From Candidatus Segatella caccae (GTDB taxonomy: Bacteria > Bacteroidota > Bacteroidia > Bacteroidales > Bacteroidaceae): a stretch of 42,735 nucleotides of DNA. Both the position numbers and the translations under genes were made by a program. The notes beneath the pieces are model-generated. The model ran no database searches and was not told the DNA's origin. It saw only the letters and a list, made by a program, of their open reading frames with translations. The number at the start of each line of letters is the position of its first letter. The stretch's first letter is position 1. The stretch spans positions 1 through 42,735 of the forward strand of contig USOQ01000016.1 of NCBI GenBank assembly GCA_900556395.1, in the 5' to 3' direction. Shown one piece after another: positions 32,041 to 41,323 of this stretch.

Positions 32041-34203
32041 ATGAAAGTAAGAAAGCATATATATAAAGGTGTGCTGGCACTCATGTTGACAACACCCATG
32101 ACAGGCGAGGCACGCGATTATGTGACCTCCCTGCCAGGGGTGGCCGATTGCCTGAAGAAGGCTGTGGCAGGCGACCGCGTTATCATCGAGGCAGGTACGT
32201 ATCGCGACATCGACCTCAAGTGGAAGGCTGTGGCAACGAAGCAAGCCCCCATCACCATAGAGGCCAAGCCGGGTACTGTGCTTGTTACAGGGCGTTCTTC
32301 GCTCGTCATGGGTGGCAAGTTCTTGGTAGTAAGCGGACTGGAGTTTCGCAATGGTACTCCTTCTCGCCGCTCGGTAGTAGAATTTGCTGGTGGCAAGGAT
32401 TATGCACAAGACTGCAGTCTGACCCGATGTGTCATAGATAACTATAATACCGATGACCGTTCGCAGGCGAAGAATTATGTTTATATGTCGGGACAGCGCA
32501 ACAGGGTGGATCATTGCGAATTGCTGCGCAAGTACAACTTGGGTGTTACGCTGCTTGTCAATCTCAATGGTGCCAGCAATCTGAATAATCATCATCAGAT
32601 AGATCACAACTACTTTGGACCTCGTGAGGTGTATGGCTCTAATGGTGCCGAAACCATGCGCATCGGTACTTCTCAGCAGAGTTATGAAACCTCGGCAACG
32701 GTGGTTTGCGATAATCTCTTTGACAGATGCTCTGGTGAGGTGGAAGTGATTTCGATAAAGTCGTGCGACAATATTGTGCGAGGCAATTACTTCTGGGAGT
32801 GTGAAGGTGTGGTGGCTTTGCGTCATGGCAAACGCAACTTAGTAGAAAACAACACCTTTGTGGGCAACGGCAAGCGTAATACGGGAGGCGTGAGAGTGGT
32901 AGACTCCGACCATGTCATTCGCAACAACACCTTTGTCACTTTGGCGGGTAAGCGTTTCTTCTCTGCCTTGGGAGTCATGAATGCGGTGCCCAATTCTCTG
33001 CCCAATAGATATGTGCAGGTTTCAGACATTACGATAACCGACAATGTGTATATCGACTGTACGAATTTGGAGTTTGGTACGGGTGCTGATGCAGAGCGCA
33101 CCTCTGCTCCTCGCAGCATCGACTTCAAGAGAAATCGTTTGTTTGTCACTGATGGGCATGTTCCTTTCATGATGGTAGACAAGGCTTCTGAAGTACGCTT
33201 TGCCGACAATAGAATCAACAAGAATCTGGAAGGTTTGCCTGCGGGAGTGAAAATCGCAAAGATGAAACTGCCTACAGTGCCTACTTATCTGCAGATGGTG
33301 AGCAGAACGATAGGCCAGCTGAGCCAAACAGCGAAAGCCGATAAGGTGATGGCTCGCTCTGTCGTAGTGGCTAAGGATGCTGACTTGTCTCAGGTGATGT
33401 CTCAGGCAGAAGATGGAGATGTCTTTGTTTTGCAAGGTGATGAGTACAAGCTGATGAAGACGGTCTTGGTACAGAAAGATGTGACCATTCGCTCGGCTTC
33501 TGGTAAAACATTGCTTCGCTCTGTAGGCACATCGGTGCCTCACCTCATGACCGTCGGCAATGGTGGAAGCCTCTATGTAGAAGGTCTTGTCTTTGATGGT
33601 CGCTTAGAACCTGGTGGGTCTTCGCCAGAAACGGGCATCTCTACGGCTAAAACGATGACTACTCCCTATAAGTTGAAGGTAAATAATTGTAAGTTTATTA
33701 ACTTTGGAGAGAGCGGTTGTGCCGCTATTCGTGGACAGAAATCCACCTTTGCCGATAGTCTCGTGGTTACGGGGTGTCTCATCGCCGACTGTTCTGGAGG
33801 TGGTGTCGACTTTGCATCCGAAAAGGATGACAAGGGACGTTACAATGCCGAGAATATACTCATCGAGAACTGTGAGTTTCGTCGATTGTTGGGCACACCT
33901 GTCAATGTGTATCGTGGCGGAAGCGACGAGAGCACTGCAGGCCCTTATGTCACTGTGAGAAACTGCTCCTTCGACGATTGCTGCAACAAGCAGCGAGGGA
34001 GTGTCTTGCGACTGATGGGACCACAATACTTGAGAGTTTCTGACTGCCTCTTCTTTAATAGTGGTAGGGGCGGAGTAAGTGTTCGCTTGGACGAAACCTC
34101 CTGGGAGGATGTGGTGATAGAGCGTTGCAAATTTGAAAATGCAGGCTCGGTTCTTGCCATGCGAAAAGAAGTTTATATGAATCATCAAAATCAAGGTTTG
34201 TAA
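32041..34203 (+). CDS. PL6-family alginate lyase, two-domain
   Basis: A 720-residue secreted lyase with a signal peptide (about 1-24). The N-terminal parallel beta-helix carries the PL6 catalytic pair: Lys240 in VISIKSCDNIVRGN and Arg261 in VALRHGKRNLVENN. Their 21-residue spacing is the same as Lys220/Arg241 in the studied enzyme AlyGC. Other PL6 marks are HCELLRKYNLGV and HNYFGPR. A second beta-helical domain fills the C-terminal half (GGSLYVEGLVFDGR, VRNCSFDDCC), as in two-domain PL6 members. An upstream TTG in frame was rejected because it overlaps the previous gene and gives no signal peptide. PL6 also includes chondroitinase B, but KdgF and the PL17 neighbour favour alginate. Confidence 0.93.
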   Translation: MKVRKHIYKGVLALMLTTPMTGEARDYVTSLPGVADCLKKAVAGDRVIIEAGTYRDIDLKWKAVATKQAPITIEAKPGTVLVTGRSSLVMGGKFLVVSGLEFRNGTPSRRSVVEFAGGKDYAQDCSLTRCVIDNYNTDDRSQAKNYVYMSGQRNRVDHCELLRKYNLGVTLLVNLNGASNLNNHHQIDHNYFGPREVYGSNGAETMRIGTSQQSYETSATVVCDNLFDRCSGEVEVISIKSCDNIVRGNYFWECEGVVALRHGKRNLVENNTFVGNGKRNTGGVRVVDSDHVIRNNTFVTLAGKRFFSALGVMNAVPNSLPNRYVQVSDITITDNVYIDCTNLEFGTGADAERTSAPRSIDFKRNRLFVTDGHVPFMMVDKASEVRFADNRINKNLEGLPAGVKIAKMKLPTVPTYLQMVSRTIGQLSQTAKADKVMARSVVVAKDADLSQVMSQAEDGDVFVLQGDEYKLMKTVLVQKDVTIRSASGKTLLRSVGTSVPHLMTVGNGGSLYVEGLVFDGRLEPGGSSPETGISTAKTMTTPYKLKVNNCKFINFGESGCAAIRGQKSTFADSLVVTGCLIADCSGGGVDFASEKDDKGRYNAENILIENCEFRRLLGTPVNVYRGGSDESTAGPYVTVRNCSFDDCCNKQRGSVLRLMGPQYLRVSDCLFFNSGRGGVSVRLDETSWEDVVIERCKFENAGSVLAMRKEVYMNHQNQGL

Positions 34204-34204
34204 T

Positions 34205-36403
34205 ATGAAACGACTGTTGTCATTCTTTCTCTTTTGTGTCTTGGGCGTCGTTGGCACTCTGGCACAACATCCCAAACTCTTGCTCACAAAAGAGGAGTTG
34301 GGCTATATGAAACAGCATATGAATGAAGTTCCTGCTTTCGGACGTGTGGTAGACGACTTGTTGCAGAAAGCCGATGAGGCTTGTGCTGCAGCGATACAGA
34401 TTCCTACACCCGTAGACGGAGGGGGAGGTGCAGTGCACGAGCAACATAAGAGCAACTACTATGCGATGTTTCATGCAGGATTGGCATATCAGTATACTGG
34501 GCATAAGAAATATGCAGACTTCGTGGCTCAGATGCTTATGGAGTATGCACAGAAATATCCTAAGTGGGGGCTACATCCCGTCAACTTGTCGCCTGTACCT
34601 GGTCGCCTCTTCTGGCAGACTCTCAATGAGAGTGTGTGGTTGGTGCATACGGCCATGGCTTATGACTGTGTGTATGACGCCATTTCTGCCAAGCAGCGTA
34701 AGTTTATCGAGAAAAACTTACTCTTCAATATGGCCGATTTTATTATGAATGGCTATGGCGACTGCAAGGGCAACCATGAGATGTTCAATCGTATGCACAA
34801 CCATGCCACATGGGCTACTTCTGCTGTGGGAATGGTGGGCATGACTACAGGCAACCAATCGTTGGTGCGAAAGGCTCTGTATGGTACAGATGAAACAGGG
34901 AAGAAAGGTGGATTCTTGCGCCAGATGGACCATCTCTTCTCTCCCGACGGCTATTACACCGAAGGGGCTTACTATCAGCGTTATGCCATTTGGCCATTTG
35001 TGGTGTTTGCACAAAGCATCGATCATTGTATGCCCGAACTTGATGTCTTCCATCGTCGTGATGGAATCTTGGTAAAGGCATTAGACGCCTTGGTGCAGAT
35101 GTCGTACGAAGGTGAGTTCTTCCACATCAACGATGCTCTGGAGAAAGGTCTCTCTGCGCAGGAGATGGTTTATGCTGCCAATATCATCTATGGTAAGTTT
35201 CCTGAAAACAAGTCGCTGTTGGCTGTGATGAAGAATTATCAGACTTATGTGCTACCTATAGCTGGAGGATTTATGGCGCAGCGTGACATGGCGCAGAATG
35301 CTACTTATACGCTCCAGCAGCGCAGTTGTGTGCTGAGCGACGGAAGGGATGGAAAGGATGGCGGTTTGGCCATTATTCGTCCTCGCAGTGCCCAGAACAA
35401 TAGTGCCATCACGCTGAAAGCCACTTCGCAAGGCATGGGACATGGGCACTATGACAAACTGGCCATGGCTTACTATGATAATGGACACGAAATACTGACC
35501 GATTACGGGGCTTCACGATTCCTGAATATTGAGGCGAAGCATGGCGGACATTACACCAAGGAGAATAACACCTATGCGAAGCAGACCATAGCACATAACA
35601 CTGTGGTGGTGGATCAGAAAACCAACTATGGCGGCAAGTTGAAGGTGGCAGAACAGTATCATGCCAATATCGTAGAGGCCGACTTCTCGCACGATGGTTG
35701 GCAGATGGTAATGGCTCGTGATACCAACGCCTACAAGGGTGTTGACATGGTACGCACCATCGTCTATGCGTCTGTTCCGTTCCTCGAAAGGCCTCTGATA
35801 TGCGATGTGTTCAGATTGAAGTCTGACGAGGTGCACGACTACGATTATCCGCTGTGGTATAATGGGCATCTGGTCTCGGTCAATTATCCTTATCAGCGCA
35901 ACTTAGAGCAGATGGTGCCTCTGGGTAAGAAAGCGGGTTATCAGCATCTGTGGCTTGAGGCTACAGGGCAGAATACATCATCGTCGACTTCATGCCTTAC
36001 TTTCTTCAATGGCAACCGATTCTATTCGGTCAATTACGCCAGTAGTCCAGCTACTGAGTTTAAGTTTGTTGCGCTGGGAGCCAATGACCCTGATTTCAAC
36101 TTGCTGCATCGTTCGGGATATATCATCCGCGAGAAAGGCAAGAAGAACCACACCTTTGCGGTTTCAATAGAAACTCATGGAGAGTATGATGTCTTGCGCG
36201 AAACCTCTCGCGATCTCATCACCTCCTGCGAGAAACTGGAGATTCTGTTTGAGGACGACTCTCAGTTGGTGTTGCATGGTGTGTATGCTGGTCACGACCT
36301 CTTCTTGCTGTTGGCTGACGATGAGGCTCAGGAACATACCGTACAGGTAGGCAACAAGACATTCCGATGGAGTGGAAGAGTAGATATTCAATATAATCAT
36401 TAA
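34205..36403 (+). CDS. PL17-family exo-acting oligoalginate lyase
   Basis: A 732-residue heparinase II/III-type enzyme with a signal peptide ending near TLAQ (residue 20). The helical toroid domain carries Asn199-His200 in RMHNHATWA and Tyr256 in YTEGAYYQRYA. These align in number and spacing with Asn201, His202 and Tyr258 of Alg17c, the model PL17 enzyme. The C-terminal beta-sheet domain has GMGHGHYDKLAMAYYDNG (the metal/His region), DYGASRF and AHNTVVVD. PL17 enzymes release unsaturated monouronate from oligoalginate. It starts one base after the PL6 stop, so the two are tightly coupled; kdgF follows by 14 bases. Confidence 0.94.
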   Translation: MKRLLSFFLFCVLGVVGTLAQHPKLLLTKEELGYMKQHMNEVPAFGRVVDDLLQKADEACAAAIQIPTPVDGGGGAVHEQHKSNYYAMFHAGLAYQYTGHKKYADFVAQMLMEYAQKYPKWGLHPVNLSPVPGRLFWQTLNESVWLVHTAMAYDCVYDAISAKQRKFIEKNLLFNMADFIMNGYGDCKGNHEMFNRMHNHATWATSAVGMVGMTTGNQSLVRKALYGTDETGKKGGFLRQMDHLFSPDGYYTEGAYYQRYAIWPFVVFAQSIDHCMPELDVFHRRDGILVKALDALVQMSYEGEFFHINDALEKGLSAQEMVYAANIIYGKFPENKSLLAVMKNYQTYVLPIAGGFMAQRDMAQNATYTLQQRSCVLSDGRDGKDGGLAIIRPRSAQNNSAITLKATSQGMGHGHYDKLAMAYYDNGHEILTDYGASRFLNIEAKHGGHYTKENNTYAKQTIAHNTVVVDQKTNYGGKLKVAEQYHANIVEADFSHDGWQMVMARDTNAYKGVDMVRTIVYASVPFLERPLICDVFRLKSDEVHDYDYPLWYNGHLVSVNYPYQRNLEQMVPLGKKAGYQHLWLEATGQNTSSSTSCLTFFNGNRFYSVNYASSPATEFKFVALGANDPDFNLLHRSGYIIREKGKKNHTFAVSIETHGEYDVLRETSRDLITSCEKLEILFEDDSQLVLHGVYAGHDLFLLLADDEAQEHTVQVGNKTFRWSGRVDIQYNH

Positions 36404-36417
36404 TAATACGAAAAGAT

Positions 36418-36759
36418 ATGAAAACAAAAAGTGAAGTATTCCAGATTGCAAAGGAAATGGGATGGGAGAATCCTGGTCCTGGTATCAAGCGTCAGATTAT
36501 GGGTTATGATGGCCAGCTGATGATGGTAAAGGTGGTTTTCGAAGAGGGAGCCGTAGGCACCATGCACGAACATTACCACAGTCAGGCTACTTATGTTGCC
36601 AGCGGTAAGTTTGAACTTACCATTGGCAAGGAGAAGCGCATTTTGGAGGCTGGCGATGGCTACTATGTGGCTCCTGACGTTCTGCATGGTTGTGTGTGCC
36701 TGGAAGCTGGCATATTGATAGATACATTTAGCCCCATGAGAGCTGACTTCTTAAAGTAA
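36418..36759 (+). CDS. kdgF: KdgF-type cupin, unsaturated uronate ring-opening
   Basis: A 113-residue single-domain cupin. Metal ligands are His50 and His52 in MHEHYHSQATY, Gln56 and His90 in APDVLHG; the two cupin strands GAVGTMHEHYH and LEAGDGYYVAPDVLHG are intact. KdgF speeds conversion of the 4,5-unsaturated uronate left by lyases into linear 4-deoxy-5-hexoseulose uronate (DEHU). There is no signal peptide, so it acts in the cytoplasm, or in the periplasm only if exported by another route. It lies directly after the PL17 gene that makes its substrate and before the transporter gene. Confidence 0.93.
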   Translation: MKTKSEVFQIAKEMGWENPGPGIKRQIMGYDGQLMMVKVVFEEGAVGTMHEHYHSQATYVASGKFELTIGKEKRILEAGDGYYVAPDVLHGCVCLEAGILIDTFSPMRADFLK

Positions 36760-36766
36760 TAAGCAC

Positions 36767-38230
36767 ATGAAGATAAAAGGATTGCGATGGTATATCATTG
36801 GGCTTATCATGGTGATAACCATCATCAACTATCTGGATCGTGGCACCTTGAACTATATGTGGGTGGCCAATATCGATTACGAACTGGCGACGCAGCAACC
36901 CGTCGACATGGGCTCGAATGTGGCTGTGAAAACAGATAAGGGCTATCGCCTTTTCTCTACTTGCGGCGATGAAATGTTTGTAGAGGAGGGCAGTGTAACC
37001 GTCAAGCAGAAAGGGGATGCCACGGTAGTTACCAACAAGGAGGGAATAGCCATCGACCTGGGACTCATCGATCGCAATGATCCTGACTCTTCGATGAAGG
37101 CTAAAGATATCTTGGGTGTCATCACCATCTTCTTTATGATAGCCTATGGCATCAGTCAGCTGGTTTCGGGCAGATTGTATGACAAGGTGGGCTGCCGTAA
37201 GGGATTCTTTGGTAGCGTGCTGGTATGGGGATTGGCAGATGCTTTGGCTGCACTGTCTACGGGTAAGTTCTCGCTCACGGCTTTCCGCATGATGCTCGGA
37301 CTGGGCGAGGCAGGACCTTGGCCTGGCACGACAAAGAGCAATGCAGAATGGTTTCCACAGAAGGAGCGTGCTTTTGCGCAGGGCCTTTTCGGTGCGGCAG
37401 CCTCCATTGGTAGCATCATTGCTCCGGTGTTCATCCTGATGCTCTTTATCAGCTTCGGTTGGAAGGTCACCTTTATCTGCGTAGGTTCGTTGGGCTTGTT
37501 GTGGCTCATTCCATGGCTCGTCATCAACAAGAAGGGTCCTAAGGAGCATCCATGGATTACGGAAGAGGAGCGCCATTACATCTTGAGTAATCAACCCGAG
37601 AAAGAGCCTCAAGTCGATGCTCATTCCAAGACCTGGGGCGAGTTGCTGAGCGAAAGAAAGAACTGGTCGGTCATCTTGGGACGTTTCTTCCTGGATCCTA
37701 TCTGGTGGATGTTTGTAACCTTCTTGCCGCTTTATCTGGCTGATGTCTTCCACCTTAATATTAAAGAGGTGGCTTTCTCGGCATGGGTTCCTTATGTAGG
37801 TGCTGCGCTGGGAAGCATCGTGGGTGGATGGTATTCGGGCTGGCTTATCAGCCGCGGTCATACCGTCAACTACGCTCGCAAGAATGCCATCTTGGTGGGT
37901 GGAGCCATCATCATTCCTTCCATCATCTTGGCCATCATGTCTTCTTCTGCTGTCTTGGCTGTGGTATGGATGGCATTCGTGCTGGGTGGATTCCAGTTCT
38001 TTATGACCAATCTGCAAACCATTCCGAGCGACTTGCATCGTGGTAGGAATGTCGGCTCGTTGGCAGGACTGGGTGGCGCCTCTGCCGTACTGGGCACAAT
38101 CTTGGCTATCTTGTTCTCCAGCTATATCACCAACTGGGCTGTGTTGTTCAGCTTGTTGGGAGCATTGGTGCCATTGTCTTGGATAGCCATCTTCCTTTCG
38201 GTGGGTGAAATCAAACAAATAGATAAATAA
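36767..38230 (+). CDS. MFS uronate transporter with an inserted periplasmic loop domain
   Basis: A 487-residue inner-membrane transporter of the anion:cation symporter group (ExuT-like). Helix one ends with the family motif NYLDRG (residues 21-26), and the A-motif-like GRLYDKVGCRKGFFG lies near 135-149. Later segments include LGEAGPWPGTTK and FFMTNLQTIPSDLHRG. Between helices one and two there is an insertion of about 70 residues (roughly 40-110), beta-rich and predicted periplasmic, which ordinary family members lack. It likely takes up unsaturated uronate or DEHU. It is 7 bases after kdgF and 33 before the reductase gene. Confidence 0.9.
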   Translation: MKIKGLRWYIIGLIMVITIINYLDRGTLNYMWVANIDYELATQQPVDMGSNVAVKTDKGYRLFSTCGDEMFVEEGSVTVKQKGDATVVTNKEGIAIDLGLIDRNDPDSSMKAKDILGVITIFFMIAYGISQLVSGRLYDKVGCRKGFFGSVLVWGLADALAALSTGKFSLTAFRMMLGLGEAGPWPGTTKSNAEWFPQKERAFAQGLFGAAASIGSIIAPVFILMLFISFGWKVTFICVGSLGLLWLIPWLVINKKGPKEHPWITEEERHYILSNQPEKEPQVDAHSKTWGELLSERKNWSVILGRFFLDPIWWMFVTFLPLYLADVFHLNIKEVAFSAWVPYVGAALGSIVGGWYSGWLISRGHTVNYARKNAILVGGAIIIPSIILAIMSSSAVLAVVWMAFVLGGFQFFMTNLQTIPSDLHRGRNVGSLAGLGGASAVLGTILAILFSSYITNWAVLFSLLGALVPLSWIAIFLSVGEIKQIDK

Positions 38231-38263
38231 AATATATACAAATAACAAAATCATTCAATTATT

Positions 38264-39019
38264 ATGAAAAGATTTGAAAACAAAGTAGCCATCGTTACAG
38301 GTGGTTCAAGAGACTTAGGTAGAGCAGTATCTGTTCAGTTGGCAGCTGAGGGCGCCAAGGTTTGTGTGAACTATTTTGGTAGCGAGGCAGCAGCCAAAGA
38401 GACTGCTGAGCTGATTGCCCAGGTGGGTGGTGAGTGCATCCTTGTCAAGGGCGACATGACCAAGGTGGCTGACGTGAAGAATCTTGTGGCTGAGACTCAG
38501 AAAGCATTCGGCGAGAAGATTGATGTCTTGGTAAACGTGGTTGGCGGTATGGTTGGCCGTAAGAAGATAGCCGAGCAAGAAGACGACTGGTACGACATCG
38601 TGATGGATGTCAACATGCGCTCTGTATGGTTGGCTACTCGTGCCGTAGTTCCATTCATGACAGCAGGTGCTTCTATCGTCAACTTCTCTTCTTTGGCTGC
38701 TCGTGATGGTGGTGGTGCAGGTGCTTCGCTCTATGCTACATCTAAGGCTGCTGTTTCTACCTTTACTCGTTCTATGGCCAAGGAACTGGGTCCTGACGGA
38801 ATCCGTGTCAATGCTGTTTGTCCTGGTACGATAGCTACCTCTTTCCACGACATCTTCAATACTCCTGAGAATCGTGAGCGTATGAAAGGCAACTATCCTC
38901 TCCGTCGTGAGGGACAGGCTGATGAAGTGGCCGACTTGGTTTGCTACTTGGCAAGCGATGAGGCTTCTTACATCACTGGTGCCAACATTGATATCAATGG
39001 TGGTGTTTTCTTCTCATAA
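38264..39019 (+). CDS. SDR-family DEHU reductase (DehR-like)
   Basis: A 251-residue short-chain dehydrogenase. The cofactor motif is TGGSRDLG (12-19), with Asp where many SDRs have Gly. Asn117 in DVNM, Ser142/Ser143 in VNFSS and the catalytic Tyr157-x3-Lys161 in YATSK are present, as is the NGGVFF C-terminus. In alginate loci this kind of SDR reduces DEHU to 2-keto-3-deoxygluconate. KduD-type enzymes in pectin pathways look similar, so the substrate is assigned from context. It lies between the uronate transporter and a lyase gene. The next enzymes (KDG kinase, KDPG aldolase) must be encoded elsewhere. Confidence 0.9.
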   Translation: MKRFENKVAIVTGGSRDLGRAVSVQLAAEGAKVCVNYFGSEAAAKETAELIAQVGGECILVKGDMTKVADVKNLVAETQKAFGEKIDVLVNVVGGMVGRKKIAEQEDDWYDIVMDVNMRSVWLATRAVVPFMTAGASIVNFSSLAARDGGGAGASLYATSKAAVSTFTRSMAKELGPDGIRVNAVCPGTIATSFHDIFNTPENRERMKGNYPLRREGQADEVADLVCYLASDEASYITGANIDINGGVFFS

Positions 39020-39037
39020 AAAACACTTCGTTACTTT

Positions 39038-40231
39038 ATGAGAAAACTCATAGTTTTACTGGTCTTTGCAGGGGCTTTGGTCTCTGCAAAGGCTCAGATT
39101 TTGCCTCTTGACAAGCAACGTCTGGCTGCTCTTAAAGAGGCTTATCTGCATAACAATGAGCAGGCTGTCAAAATGGTTGGTTCCTATGAGGTGATGGCTG
39201 TCAAACTGATGAAGGATAAGGCTCCTACTGTCAAGTCGAAGATTCTGCCTCCCTCTAATGACGCTCGTGATTACATCTCTTTGTCTCGTTACTGGTGGCC
39301 CGATTCTACTAAGAAGGACGGACTCCCTTATGTGAGACATGATGGTAAGGTGAATCCCGAAATCGACTCGTATATGAGCGAAAAAGCCATGGTGAGAATG
39401 GCCAATGCCGTAGACTGCTTGTCGTTGCTTTATTATGTCACAGGCAAGAGCCTGTATGCCGAACATTGTGCTCGTTATCTGCGTGCATGGTTTACCGACA
39501 GCGTTACGGGTATGAATCCCAATATGGTTTATTCGCAAATCATACCAGGACGCACCAAGCTTCGTGGCACAGGTATACTCGATGCTCGCCATGCTTGTCG
39601 TGCTCTGTGTATGTCGGCTCTCATCAAGGATTATGCTGGATGGACAGAGCAAGATCAGACGCAACTCACAGAATGGGGAAAGGCTTTCCTGTATTGGCTG
39701 GAGCACAGCACACAGGGACTAATGGAACGTAGAGCCAAGAACAATCATGGATTGTGGTTTGATGTGACACACATGGAACTTTTAGCTTTCTTGGGTTACG
39801 AAAATCGCATCAGGGAAGTGCTGCGTGATGACTTCATGCAGAAACTCAACAACCAGATAGCTGAAGATGGTTCGCTGCCACAGGAGTTGGCTCGCACCTT
39901 GTCTTTGCATTATTCCACCTTTGTGTGCGAAGCTGCTTTGCAGGCTTCTTTTATAGCTGCTGGTATAGGTGAGAATCTATGGACAATGAAGACTGCTTCG
40001 CAGCGATCGTTGGCTGATGTGGTGGCTTTCTTGTTCCCTTATTACAAGGTGCCAGAGAAGTGGGCGTACAAGCAAATCAAAAAGTTTGATGCCCGACGTG
40101 CTACCCCTGTCTTGCTCGAAGCAGGAAAGGCTTTGGGAAACAAGAATTACATCAAACTGGCTTATCAGTTGGGAATGACTGGTAAGAGTGCTCTGCTGAT
40201 GCCTTATTATGACGTTTCGTTCAGTCGCTAA
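39038..40231 (+). CDS. PL38-like alginate or glucuronan lyase
   Basis: A 397-residue secreted protein with signal peptide ending near AKAQ (residue 20) and an alpha-toroid alginate-lyase domain. Signature segments are NDARDYISLSRYWWPD, GLPYVRHDGKVNPE, RGTGILDARH and Asn235-Asn236-His237-Gly238 in KNNHGLWFDV. These match the PF05426-type fold of PL5 and PL38, and the closest recalled family is PL38, whose members cut alginate or glucuronan. It has no membrane anchor, so it should be periplasmic. It follows the reductase by 18 bases. The family call is from memory; the lyase fold is more certain than the family number. Confidence 0.82.
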   Translation: MRKLIVLLVFAGALVSAKAQILPLDKQRLAALKEAYLHNNEQAVKMVGSYEVMAVKLMKDKAPTVKSKILPPSNDARDYISLSRYWWPDSTKKDGLPYVRHDGKVNPEIDSYMSEKAMVRMANAVDCLSLLYYVTGKSLYAEHCARYLRAWFTDSVTGMNPNMVYSQIIPGRTKLRGTGILDARHACRALCMSALIKDYAGWTEQDQTQLTEWGKAFLYWLEHSTQGLMERRAKNNHGLWFDVTHMELLAFLGYENRIREVLRDDFMQKLNNQIAEDGSLPQELARTLSLHYSTFVCEAALQASFIAAGIGENLWTMKTASQRSLADVVAFLFPYYKVPEKWAYKQIKKFDARRATPVLLEAGKALGNKNYIKLAYQLGMTGKSALLMPYYDVSFSR

Positions 40232-40286
40232 CGCTGCTTGAACGAACTTCCCTAAACATGAATGATAGACTAATAAGACTCCGAAA

Positions 40287-41282
40287 ATGAAAAAATATGT
40301 ATCTTTATTATGCTTGGTTTGTGCCATGTTTGGCACGGCCATAGGTGTGAAGGCGCAGAATCCTCAACTCACCAACCACTATGCCATGAAACTGGTGGAG
40401 GATGGACGGGGTGGCTATAAACTGTTGCAGGAAGCGCGTTATGCCAAGGCACGTATGGACATGAGTGCGCTTACCGATGTACTGGTGCCATATAAGTATG
40501 AACCACAGCGACTGACAAGAAAACTCTACAAAGGCGTAGAAACGATAGACTTCGTTTACAAGAAAGCGAATGGCTACGAACTCATTCTTTCTGTAGACAA
40601 GGCTGTTGCGGATAAGCCTACTCCTTTTATGATTTATCTGCATGGCGGTGGATGGCGCACAGGTAACAACAGTTCTTCTAAGGTCCTGTCGCAGTATCTT
40701 GCCAAACAGGCAGGAATCACGGGCGTGAGAGTGGCATATACCTTGGCGCCAAAGCCAGGAGCCAGTATACAGGTCACAATACAAGATGTGATGGATGCAC
40801 TGAAATATGTGCAAAGCCATGCCAAAGAACTGAATGTAGACCCTTCTTGTTTTGGCTTTTTGGGTACATCTGCGGGAGCTCATCTGGCTGCCGTGGGTGC
40901 CATGAAGTCGCAAGCCAAACTACTGGTGGGCTATTCGGGCATCTATGATCTGCAGAAAGCTAAGATTACTGCCAAGACGAAGGATGCACAGCGCATCGCT
41001 TACTTCGACCAGCTCAATCCTAAAACGCTTGCTGCCGTGTCGCCTATCAATCTCATTCCTAAAAAGAATGTTCCTGCTTGTCTTTTCGTCTGTGGCACTT
41101 ACGACTTGACGGTGGAGTGTGAGCAGAGCAAACTATTTGCTGAGGCTGTAAAGCAAAAGGGTGGCAAGACTGTGCTTGACATCTATCCTTTCTATGATCA
41201 CAACTTATCGTCAAAAGGTTCTGATAAGATGGAGGAAATCTTCTTCAAATCGGTCGAATTCATCCAGAAGAATTTGAAGTGA
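40287..41282 (+). CDS. Secreted alpha/beta-hydrolase esterase
   Basis: A 331-residue exported hydrolase with a signal peptide ending near VKAQ (residue 24). The hormone-sensitive-lipase-type oxyanion motif HGGGW is at 119-123. The nucleophile Ser195 lies in GTSAG, and Asp273 in GTYDLTVE with His305 in FYDHN complete the triad. The fold resembles acetyl-xylan and other carbohydrate esterases as well as BD-FAE types. It is 55 bases after the PL38-like gene and likely the last gene of the operon. Inside an alginate locus it may remove O-acetyl groups from bacterial alginate or act on acetylated oligouronates; this is inference. Confidence 0.85.
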   Translation: MKKYVSLLCLVCAMFGTAIGVKAQNPQLTNHYAMKLVEDGRGGYKLLQEARYAKARMDMSALTDVLVPYKYEPQRLTRKLYKGVETIDFVYKKANGYELILSVDKAVADKPTPFMIYLHGGGWRTGNNSSSKVLSQYLAKQAGITGVRVAYTLAPKPGASIQVTIQDVMDALKYVQSHAKELNVDPSCFGFLGTSAGAHLAAVGAMKSQAKLLVGYSGIYDLQKAKITAKTKDAQRIAYFDQLNPKTLAAVSPINLIPKKNVPACLFVCGTYDLTVECEQSKLFAEAVKQKGGKTVLDIYPFYDHNLSSKGSDKMEEIFFKSVEFIQKNLK

Positions 41283-41323
41283 TAGAGGTCTGCTGAAAAG
41301 ATGTCTTAACACCCTCAAAAAAC

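Noticed and set aside
32041..36403. Locus for chondroitin or heparin rather than alginate
   Set aside because: PL6 and heparinase II/III folds occur in glycosaminoglycan loci, but there are no sulfatases or glycoside hydrolase for unsaturated disaccharides, and KdgF, the DehR-like reductase and PL17-type residues fit alginate.
36728..38254. 508-residue open frame antisense to the transporter gene
   Set aside because: It mirrors the MFS gene, has low-complexity His/Gln-rich content and no recognisable domain; codon bias of the true gene explains it.
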